Positions 9,272 through 17,044 of a stretch of 64,000 nt of DNA are shown one piece after another. A program made the position numbers and the translations under genes. The stretch comes from Planctomycetaceae bacterium (GTDB taxonomy: Bacteria; Planctomycetota; Planctomycetia; Planctomycetales; Planctomycetaceae), in contig JAKFWA010000073.1 in the NCBI GenBank assembly GCA_021732995.1, forward strand, positions 1 to 64,000. Reading direction: 5' to 3'. The notes under the pieces are model-generated. The model did not search any database. It saw nothing but the letters and a program-made list of their open reading frames with translations, and was not told the origin of the DNA. Within the stretch, counting starts at the first letter, position 1; the number at the start of each line of letters is the position of its first letter.

Positions 9272-10858
9272 TTAGGCACCAAGCAGCTCTCGCAGCACGG
9301 GCAGTTGCTTGTTGATAAAGACCAAACCGGCCAGACCAAGGTAGAACACCCCGCACAGGATGACTCCTACCTGACTGTACCAGCGAGGTTGAAGTTCGCG
9401 CGGCAATAGCGTGCGATTGATCCACCACAGGTGCAGAGCGGTCAGTCCGATCGCCAGATTGTTGAGATTGGCGATCACCAGAGTCATCAGTTTTGGTGTT
9501 CCATAGGTGCTGAAGACATAAGTCATGGCCACCGACCAGAGAACAAAGCTCCCGAGGATTCGGTAGTAGACGCGTTTGACCTGGTTGCCTGAGAGCGAAT
9601 CGCGGATCGAAGACGATCCAGACCACAAAATGTCGGTCCAGCGTCGACTGAAGTCGTCCACAATCGACATCTGGCTCGGCAGCATTACACACAAGCCCAC
9701 CAGCACCGTGACCACCCACAGCGCATGGGATAAGCTCGCGCCGAGCTGTGGCGCATGCCGAATTCCGTCGGCGGTGATGAGTGCTTGAGCCCAGTCCAGT
9801 TTCTGACCAGCCAATGCGGAATGTTCAGCGAACTGCAGCGACAGCAGGGCCGGCAAGGCCATGCCCATAAAGCAACCGGGTGCCCACACGACAACCTGAT
9901 CCATCAGGATGTACCGCCACCAGCCGCGCCACCGCCGCAGGTTCTCCTCGTTGATCGCAAAGACTTTACCGAGGTGGCTCAACGAAATACTGCGACCGCC
10001 GACCGCGCTCGGGATGGCTCCGACCTGGCTGCCCATGCCCCAGCCTTTGTCGCGAACAAAGTTGCTGTAGGTCGCGTTGGCCAATCCGCCACCGCCCGCG
10101 TAGCCCGCGAAGGCTCCCAGGACGGCAATGTTTCCGAGCGCAATCAGGGGCCACTCACCGGACTCGTGGAAGTGTCGAAAGACGTTGATCGTCGTTTCGT
10201 GACCGTCCGGGCCGATTGTCGGCACGGTTCCGAACTTCAGAAACCCGCTGAAGACGTTGAACCAGTTCGCAGGACTAACCCAGAGCAGTCCGACGATCAG
10301 GCAGAAGCTCAATACGACCGCCACCTTGGCCGTCATAATCGCCTGCAGCATGTTGTAGACCTTGCCACCAACCAGCACCGGCAGTGCCACTGCGAACAAC
10401 AAGACGTAAGCCAGCACCGTGACCATCCCGCGGTCGCTTTCGGTGGGCGGTCGATCCAGCCACAGCGCCGTCAGCATCGCGGCACCGTGAGTCGACAGTC
10501 CGGGAATGAGCGCCGCGAGATTGAGCGTCAGAACGGCGCTCATCCAGAATCCGGGACCGGGTTTCGTGCGCATAAATCCGGTGAAGATGGGCTCGCCGCA
10601 ATACAGGGCGTAGCGACCGCATTCAATGTTGTAGAAGACCTGCAGCACGATCGCGATGGTGGCAATCCACATTAAGCCGCCACCGTATTTGGCTGTGATT
10701 TCAGGTCCGAGCAACCATTCTCCGCCACCAATCTGGATACCCATCATGACGATGCCTGGACCAATGAACTTGGTCCAGTGCCGCCACGACAACGGTGCCG
10801 GTTCGGGAAGTTCCGCGAGTTCCCAATCCGGCAAACAGGTCTTTGGCAGTTCCGTCAT
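9272..10858 (-). CDS. Nramp-related transporter lacking canonical metal ligands
   Basis: A multi-spanning protein of about 528 residues with 11-12 hydrophobic segments, related to the Nramp (SLC11-like) family seen in planctomycetes. The first membrane helix is in FIGPGIVMMGIQIGGGEW, where classical Nramps carry Asp-Pro-Gly-Asn; that Asp and Asn are absent. The Met-Pro-His of helix 6 is not present either; the matching region reads around AIPSAVGGRSIS. The fold therefore looks like Nramp, but the manganese/iron ligands are not conserved and the substrate cannot be assumed. The start is the ATG at 10858 (a TTG at 10861 precedes it). It follows the diheme protein gene on the same strand with about 60 bp between them. 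Confidence 0.75.
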   Translation of the reverse strand: MTELPKTCLPDWELAELPEPAPLSWRHWTKFIGPGIVMMGIQIGGGEWLLGPEITAKYGGGLMWIATIAIVLQVFYNIECGRYALYCGEPIFTGFMRTKPGPGFWMSAVLTLNLAALIPGLSTHGAAMLTALWLDRPPTESDRGMVTVLAYVLLFAVALPVLVGGKVYNMLQAIMTAKVAVVLSFCLIVGLLWVSPANWFNVFSGFLKFGTVPTIGPDGHETTINVFRHFHESGEWPLIALGNIAVLGAFAGYAGGGGLANATYSNFVRDKGWGMGSQVGAIPSAVGGRSISLSHLGKVFAINEENLRRWRGWWRYILMDQVVVWAPGCFMGMALPALLSLQFAEHSALAGQKLDWAQALITADGIRHAPQLGASLSHALWVVTVLVGLCVMLPSQMSIVDDFSRRWTDILWSGSSSIRDSLSGNQVKRVYYRILGSFVLWSVAMTYVFSTYGTPKLMTLVIANLNNLAIGLTALHLWWINRTLLPRELQPRWYSQVGVILCGVFYLGLAGLVFINKQLPVLRELLGA

Positions 10859-10919
10859 CAAGGCCTCGCTGACTGCGATCGTGGTGGATCTCGAAGAGGG
10901 AGCGTTGTCGCCAGAACGT

Positions 10920-13900
10920 TCACGGATTGAGCTGATGAATCGTGTTGTGAATCACTCCGCGCACTGGAGCTTGATTCGCCGCACGCAACGCGAACTTGAT
11001 TTCCATGCCCCAGGTGGGCTCCAGGCCAGCGACGTCCAGCGTCACCGTGCGGCCGTCTTGAGAAAGTGTTGCCGACCGGATCTCTCGAGGACGTTCGTCA
11101 TGATGGGCGGAGCCGTAGTTCGCCGTCCGTTTCAGCGACCAGGTCTTCACCGCGAATGCATCGGTCTGCTTTACAGATGCGGCATCCAGCGGTTCCGTGA
11201 AGGTGATCTGCAATCCCGAAGTTGTTGCCTTCAATCCCGCTGGCAGGTGCATCGGCTTACCGGTCGCTCGAATGCGATACAGCCCGCCGGGCTGAGTCGC
11301 ATTGCCCGCCCAGGCAAACATTCCGCAGGCGTAGAGTTGCCCATCGAGCGGGTTGAAGCGGCCACGCATGATTCCCGTCGGAAAGGTCGGCAGTGGGAGT
11401 TCACACATGCCGCCTTGCATGACCACGTCGTTCGTTCCAGATGATCCGCTCGCAGACCTGACGCGCTCATGCGGAACAACAAAGACCTTGCCGTAGCCAT
11501 AAGACAAGTTGAGTAGTGAGCCATTCAGCGGCCCCCACTTGGGACTCTTGACCCACAGCAGTTCCGCCGGCGAACGATCAAAAGCGTTCGTGATCCAACA
11601 CAGTGGCGGTTGCATCACGCTGTTGGATGAGTTCGTCACATCATGATAGCCAAACATATTGCCATAGAACTTTGGCTTGCCAGACGGATCGAGTGTGACC
11701 CAGTTGATGCGGTTCTTCGGATTCCAATGACCTTCCTGATCCGTCACCACGAACGAACCATCGGGGTTGAGGCACACGCCATTCGCCGCTCGAAATCCGT
11801 TCGCCAGGATCGAAGTTTGCGACCCATCCTTAGAAACCTTCAGCAATGTCCCATGATGTGGCACCACAGCGGGCAAGGCATGCCGAGCTGACTTCGCATA
11901 ATAGAAATTTCCGTCCGCATCGGTTTGCAGCCCCATCGCAAATTCATGGAAGTGCTCGGTGACTTGATGGTCGTTGTTGAGGCATTCATAGAAATCGGTC
12001 TCGCCATCTCCGTTGAGATCATGCAGGACTGTGAGTTGATCGCGGCATGTCAAATAAATGCGACCGTCAATCACACGCAGTCCGAGTGGCTGAAACATTC
12101 CTGATGCCACCCGCCGCCAGAGCAACTTCGTTCCCAGTGAGGCTGAAGCGGCAGCATCTTCAGGCTTCGGAGTGACGATCCAGACGTCCCCGTCCCAGGA
12201 GCACACGGCCATACGACCATCATCAAAGAAGTCGAGTCCCGTGAACCGCGTTTGAGCCAGCCAAGGATTGGACTCTGGGGCAGTCACTACATCGACAGCG
12301 AATGGCCCGCTGTCCGAACCGGTCGCCACGACGGTTTCAATCAGCTGTGGCCACCGTGCAGGGCCACCTTTCGCCAGGAGCGCCAAGTCGCGGTCGGCAT
12401 CCGGGACGACAACGTCCTCACTTTTCAGCTTGGAACTGGAACTCGTCCAGACGGTGAATTTCAACGGCTCAGTGCCCTTCGGAATCTTGAACCGCAGCCG
12501 TCCCTTATCATCATCCCATGACAATGAGAGCGTTCTCGGCTCGAAACCAGCATGAATGGGGCCAGCGGATGCAGACGCGGCCTTGCCCGCATCTCGCCGC
12601 ACCACAGCCTCCTGTCGATGGCCGCTGGAGTCCGCAACTCTTTGGCCTTTAACCGCTTTAACTTCCCAGCGACCGATCAAAGAGGGATCTTCATTTTTCA
12701 CGTCGTTGACAATTGCGTGCTGCTGATCAATCTGCCGTTGATAGAAGCGAACCTCTGCGAGTTCGCCCTCGAAGACTGACGCCGGTTGAGGGAAGTCCGG
12801 TGCAGTGAAGCCAATCCGCACGACACTCTTCTCCAGTTTGGCCTTGGCTGCGAGCGTCCCCTCAGCGTCGAGGCGACCGTCGACATACAAACGCAGCTTC
12901 TTCGAACTGGTTTGCCACGAGGCCGCCACGTCATGCCACTCACCATCGTTCACCCGCGACTTGGATTGAATAACCCCCACCCAGCCAATGTCGAAACACA
13001 GCCGGCCGTCGCGCACGAACAACGTCTGACCGTCAGGTATCCATTTGGCGCCCGGCGTTGTCTGCGCGAACAACGTTCCGCCAGATTTCGTCTTCATTCG
13101 GGCGACGATCGTGAAGTCCTTGCTTGTGAGATCGAACGCTTCACCCCCGGGGACTTCTAAGAACGTTGTTCCGTCAAACCGGAGTGGCACAGCCTTTGGG
13201 TCTGGCTGCAGCAACTGCGTGCCCACTGAGACTGCGAAGGTACGATGGGGAGCAGTAAAACGCTGCATCGTGAACGGCACGAGCGTTGCCGATTCGTCAG
13301 GATGCTCCGCAACCTGCAAGAACAGGTCACGGTCTCGCGGACCAATGTTGAAATGACGTAAGAACACCGCCCCGGCTTCAGTTGTTACTAGTGAAGGAGA
13401 CTCCAAGACATCCGTGGAACCAATCGAATACTTCAGTACAACCTGCTGGCCATGCTGGTAGAGACCGTGAAACCGTCCCCAATCGCGTGGCAAAGGCCCA
13501 TAAGCTTTGTTGTCTCTCCCGACGACGCGCTGCGAATCAACGAACGATTTGGTGTTTGGCTCAGCCCAACCGGGGCCGGTGGAATTGGCGAAGTTTACCT
13601 GGCCCACAATCTGAGGATGAGTTCCGTGCATGCCGTTGAATTGGATGCCATGCCAGTTGATGAAGTTGTCATTGCCGCCGCTGGAGCTCCAGGTGGCCGC
13701 GACGCGCAAGGTGTCCTCATCAAAGATCATCCAGTGCCGACCGCGCGAAATACCGCCTGCTCCTGAATCGAGTCGAATCGCGATGCCTTTGTAGGCAAAG
13801 TTGTGACGCGGTCCGGGGATTTCATAGGTATGCGTCAGGTTAGGGCCGTAGTCCATGGCCGCCCAAGTGTCGATCTTGCTGGGCTCTGGCCCAAGCGTGT

Positions 13901-14915
13901 CACCCTTGGGCAAGCGGCTCAGATAAGTGCGATCGACTGCAGCGTACTGAGTGGGATTATGAGGCTTCAGATACGTTTCGCGGACATAGTGAATCACGTC
14001 GTACTTCTGACGGGGCACCATCCACGTTTGAGCCGCCATCAAGCCAAAGCCGCGAGTCAGGGTCTGATACATCGCGAACGGATCGTGACCGTTCTTGAAT
14101 TTTCCTTCAGCGAACTTCAGCGAAATCGGCAATGAACCGGGCTTGTCCTTCGTGCCATGGCAGTTCACACAAACTCGGTTGTAGATCGCCTCACCGCGTT
14201 TCAGAGATTCGGCATTCCAGGCTCCGATCAATCCCGCGTGATCGAGCTTCTGTTCGTACTCGGGCACTGTGAACGTGATGAGCGTCGCGGGCGGCTGAAG
14301 TTCGGCAGCGCGCTTGGAGCCCCCGTTACGAATCTCCATCAAGTAGCGGATCAGATCGAGAAACTGCTGGCGGCTACTCAATTGATTCATCTGCCCGTCA
14401 GGCATCAGCGAGCGGCCCGTCGGAGTGATGCTTTCAATGGCATCTCTCGGGAGGAGCGAGAGCTCTCCATTCCGCGACACTTCTCTAATGCTCACTTTGT
14501 CTTGAGACTGCTCGGCCAGCAATCCGCTGATCAGCCGACCGTCCTCGAGCGCCAAAACGACGGCGTCGAAACCCTTGCGAATGACTTTAGACGGCAGCAG
14601 CACGGACTCGACCAGTTGCTCGTCGGAGACGGTCTTCTCCAACGTAGCGAGATCCGGGCCAAGCCCTCCGGTCTTTGTTTCGCCGACCGCATGGCATTTG
14701 GAGCAAGCCATATGCGGCTGGAAAAACACCACCGCGCCGCGTTGGGCATCTCCGTTTCGCTGGGCGTCGGTTACGAGTTGAGCAACCGGCTCGCGCCGCA
14801 GGTCTTCATCGAGTGTCTGCGCCAGGCAGTCTGGAGAGAAGCTGAAAGCGGCGAAGGCGAAAACGGCCGCGACGAGCGACCAGTGTCGCACACGAGGAGC
14901 GATAAGCGGCGTCAT
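10920..14915 (-). CDS. Giant secreted diheme protein: two cytochrome c domains, DUF6797, LamG, beta-propeller
   Basis: A 1331-residue exported protein. After a signal peptide (cleavage near CLAQT), a PVC-type heme-binding module carries CSKCH (Cys71-His75) and the characteristic segment ending around residue 195. A second cytochrome c site, CVNCH (249-253), follows. Next is a region matching DUF6797 (starting WAAMDYGPNLTH), a LamG/concanavalin-like jelly roll (about 595-770, with FTIVARMKTKSGGT and LRLYVDGRLD), then a membrane-bound-dehydrogenase type propeller (GLDFFDDGRMAV, LNGDGETDFYECLN, GVCLNPDGSFVV). Such proteins are thought to oxidise and bind polysaccharide-derived substrates in the periplasm. 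The gene lies 143 bp downstream of a ThuA-like gene, a frequent partner. The domain calls are good; the enzymatic activity is unproven. Confidence 0.88.
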   Translation of the reverse strand: MTPLIAPRVRHWSLVAAVFAFAAFSFSPDCLAQTLDEDLRREPVAQLVTDAQRNGDAQRGAVVFFQPHMACSKCHAVGETKTGGLGPDLATLEKTVSDEQLVESVLLPSKVIRKGFDAVVLALEDGRLISGLLAEQSQDKVSIREVSRNGELSLLPRDAIESITPTGRSLMPDGQMNQLSSRQQFLDLIRYLMEIRNGGSKRAAELQPPATLITFTVPEYEQKLDHAGLIGAWNAESLKRGEAIYNRVCVNCHGTKDKPGSLPISLKFAEGKFKNGHDPFAMYQTLTRGFGLMAAQTWMVPRQKYDVIHYVRETYLKPHNPTQYAAVDRTYLSRLPKGDTLGPEPSKIDTWAAMDYGPNLTHTYEIPGPRHNFAYKGIAIRLDSGAGGISRGRHWMIFDEDTLRVAATWSSSGGNDNFINWHGIQFNGMHGTHPQIVGQVNFANSTGPGWAEPNTKSFVDSQRVVGRDNKAYGPLPRDWGRFHGLYQHGQQVVLKYSIGSTDVLESPSLVTTEAGAVFLRHFNIGPRDRDLFLQVAEHPDESATLVPFTMQRFTAPHRTFAVSVGTQLLQPDPKAVPLRFDGTTFLEVPGGEAFDLTSKDFTIVARMKTKSGGTLFAQTTPGAKWIPDGQTLFVRDGRLCFDIGWVGVIQSKSRVNDGEWHDVAASWQTSSKKLRLYVDGRLDAEGTLAAKAKLEKSVVRIGFTAPDFPQPASVFEGELAEVRFYQRQIDQQHAIVNDVKNEDPSLIGRWEVKAVKGQRVADSSGHRQEAVVRRDAGKAASASAGPIHAGFEPRTLSLSWDDDKGRLRFKIPKGTEPLKFTVWTSSSSKLKSEDVVVPDADRDLALLAKGGPARWPQLIETVVATGSDSGPFAVDVVTAPESNPWLAQTRFTGLDFFDDGRMAVCSWDGDVWIVTPKPEDAAASASLGTKLLWRRVASGMFQPLGLRVIDGRIYLTCRDQLTVLHDLNGDGETDFYECLNNDHQVTEHFHEFAMGLQTDADGNFYYAKSARHALPAVVPHHGTLLKVSKDGSQTSILANGFRAANGVCLNPDGSFVVTDQEGHWNPKNRINWVTLDPSGKPKFYGNMFGYHDVTNSSNSVMQPPLCWITNAFDRSPAELLWVKSPKWGPLNGSLLNLSYGYGKVFVVPHERVRSASGSSGTNDVVMQGGMCELPLPTFPTGIMRGRFNPLDGQLYACGMFAWAGNATQPGGLYRIRATGKPMHLPAGLKATTSGLQITFTEPLDAASVKQTDAFAVKTWSLKRTANYGSAHHDERPREIRSATLSQDGRTVTLDVAGLEPTWGMEIKFALRAANQAPVRGVIHNTIHQLNP

Positions 14916-15058
14916 GGGGAGCCAGACTCAAGAAAGGCTCGTCGTTCGCAACCACTACAGCTCAGTCATGGTTGGAGCCGAAGCCTGCGTGGAAAGTGCA
15001 CGCGGCAGGACGCGGCCCGAGCGCCGGTCCTGCCTTTGAGCGCGTGACGCAATCAGAC

Positions 15059-16060
15059 CTACAGCTTGAAGCCGCTGGGAGTCAGATCCTTCTGGTACTT
15101 GCCGAACCCGAACTGCGTCGGCTTGTAGTCGCCAACGTATTCCACGTTGGCTTTCTCCGGAACTTCGAGGCCCACAGTCCAGAAGCAGGAATTGATGACC
15201 AGGCGACGCAGCCCTTCACTCTCCAGATCTGTCGCAGCGCCCATCGTCGTGCAGATCACCTTCGAAGTGTTGCCGGTCTCGCCCTTGTATTCGCGAGTCC
15301 AGACCAGCGGCATCATGGGGTTGTTCTTGGGACCATCAATTGGCTTGTCCGTCGGCTTCATGCCTTCCAGGATGGCACCGCGCACCAGCACTTGATCGGA
15401 GTCTTTGAGATTCTTGACGCCGTAAACGTCAGTGGGCCCCCAGATGTCGGTCGCGTTTTTCAGAATCGGATGGTCCGCATACTTTGGTTCGATGACGCCG
15501 CGCGTGCTCTGCGAGCCGTGGTTGCCGTGATGGCTGATCCACGTCTCACCGAGTACCGCCTGTCCCCAACCGCCAGCAGGCGACTTGCTGGTCCAGGTCC
15601 ACTTCGCGAAGGGGCTGTCGCCCTTCTTCACGTTGAACGCGTGCGTCGAAGTCCGCAATCCAATGATCGGCTTGCCCGAGTTCGTGTAGTCGACGATGGG
15701 CTGCATCTGCTCGGCGGGCAGATCGCGGAAACGCGTATGCATCACCATCAGATCCGCAGTCTTCAGAGCCTCTGTGCCGGGAATGTTCTCCTGAAAGTCC
15801 GGCTTGATCAGTCCAGACTTCGGATCGATCGCAAACAGCACCGTGCACTTGAATCCATGCCGCACCGCCAGAATCTTTGCCAGCATCGGACAAGCTTCTT
15901 CCGAGCGGTATTCGTCGTCGCCACTGATGAAGACGATGTGCTTGCCCTTACCGGGGCCTTCTTTGCCTTCGTAGACCACCCATTGATCGTCAGCTCGGAC
16001 CACGTTCGAAACCATCGCGACCATGACCGCTGCAACACACACCATCCAACGAATGAGCAT
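15059..16060 (-). CDS. Secreted ThuA-like protein
   Basis: A 333-residue protein with a signal peptide (cleaved near NVVRADD) and a ThuA-like, glutamine-amidotransferase-like fold. Family features are the early strand IVFISGDDEYRSEEACPML, the LMVMHTRFRDLPAEQMQPI segment that replaces the amidotransferase nucleophile elbow, GKPIIGLRTSTHAF, and the late TTMGAATDLESEGLRRLV. ThuA proteins are linked to trehalose and sugar metabolism in rhizobia; in planctomycetes and verrucomicrobia they are secreted and sit next to heme/dehydrogenase proteins, as here. It is probably the first gene of a transcript that includes the diheme gene downstream. The function is inferred from family and neighbours only. 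Confidence 0.87.
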   Translation of the reverse strand: MLIRWMVCVAAVMVAMVSNVVRADDQWVVYEGKEGPGKGKHIVFISGDDEYRSEEACPMLAKILAVRHGFKCTVLFAIDPKSGLIKPDFQENIPGTEALKTADLMVMHTRFRDLPAEQMQPIVDYTNSGKPIIGLRTSTHAFNVKKGDSPFAKWTWTSKSPAGGWGQAVLGETWISHHGNHGSQSTRGVIEPKYADHPILKNATDIWGPTDVYGVKNLKDSDQVLVRGAILEGMKPTDKPIDGPKNNPMMPLVWTREYKGETGNTSKVICTTMGAATDLESEGLRRLVINSCFWTVGLEVPEKANVEYVGDYKPTQFGFGKYQKDLTPSGFKL

Positions 16061-16227
16061 CGAGGTGATCCTTTCAACTGAGTGACAACTTTCGAGCGAC
16101 TTTGCCTTGGATCAAACTCATACGGGAGAGTCCCGATCGGCGGCGTTTCGTCCTCAATTCAACTCAAGCGATTCTGGCGATGCGAGCCGTCCGGCGATAG
16201 CAAGTCGAGCCCCGCCAAACCGGGGAA

Positions 16228-16863
16228 TCAGCAATTCGGCTGGAGATGAAAGATGGAGTTGAGCGTCACCAGCTTTGTCTTCCCTTCCAAGTGATGAATG
16301 ACGTTCACTCCGCAGTTGTCTTGCGGCAGCTCGCGGGCTCGCTTGAGCTCCAGGCCCATCAACGTCGCGATGTAGACGATGTTCACGACGGAGTGCGCGA
16401 CGACCACGATCGACTTCCCCGCGTTTCGAGTCAGCAGTTCTTCAAAGACTGGCACCACGCGCCGCTGCACGTCGGAGTAAGACTCGCCACCGAGGTAGCC
16501 ATGTTGCCCGCAATCGCTGCGGAAGAGCGCGCATTCAGCCGGGAACTCGCGCTCGATCGTGTCCCAGTTCATGCGTTCCCAGCGCCCGACACAGACCTCC
16601 ATCAATCCGGAAACCGAGTGAACGTCCCGGCCAAGCTGAGTGCCAATCTCCCCCGCGGTTTCTCTGGCTCGCTTCATCGGGCTCGAAAATACCGCATCGA
16701 CCGCAACCCCTCGAAACCACGCCGCCACCTGTCGAGCCTGCTCTCTCCCGCGCTCGCTGATGCTCAAGTCAACGTTGCTGCCTTGTAACACTCGTGGTTT
16801 CTGCTCATTCGCCACGGTCGCCCCATGGCGCACCAGATACATCACTGTCGCTGCTGGATTCAT
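16228..16863 (-). CDS. Histidine phosphatase family protein (phosphoglycerate-mutase-like)
   Basis: About 211 residues. The catalytic RHG motif is in MYLVRHGATVANEQ, the conserved DLSISERGREQA and VFSSPMKRARETA segments follow, the acid/base Glu lies in the GLMEVCVGRWERMNWDTI region, and the second catalytic His is in VVVAHSVVNIVYIATL. This is the pattern of the cobC/GpmB branch of small phosphatases and mutases. The ATG at 16863 (MNPAATVMYLVRHG) is preferred; an upstream ATG at 16926 would add 21 residues with no family match. The gene stands alone between the ThuA gene and the pseudokinase fusion, so the substrate cannot be read from context. Confidence 0.88.
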   Translation of the reverse strand: MNPAATVMYLVRHGATVANEQKPRVLQGSNVDLSISERGREQARQVAAWFRGVAVDAVFSSPMKRARETAGEIGTQLGRDVHSVSGLMEVCVGRWERMNWDTIEREFPAECALFRSDCGQHGYLGGESYSDVQRRVVPVFEELLTRNAGKSIVVVAHSVVNIVYIATLMGLELKRARELPQDNCGVNVIHHLEGKTKLVTLNSIFHLQPNC

Positions 16864-17044
16864 GCAATGCCTCGAACTGTCGATCTTTTCCACAAACGTA
16901 ACACACACTACGCCAACGGCTGACATGACGAATCAGTTGACGCACCTGATCCTGGTCTCCCAGATAGCTCCGGAGACGCGACGGACGGCGGATCGTCCCT
17001 CAACTGTCCGACGCATTCGTTAGCCACTCACTTCCCGCGAGCGC

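Noticed and set aside
9755-10675. 306-residue plus-strand frame over the Nramp-like gene
   Set aside because: It lies opposite hydrophobic helices, which give open antisense frames; no family features.
14972-16081. 369-residue plus-strand frame over the ThuA gene
   Set aside because: Antisense to a well-supported secreted protein; Arg/His-rich with no motif.
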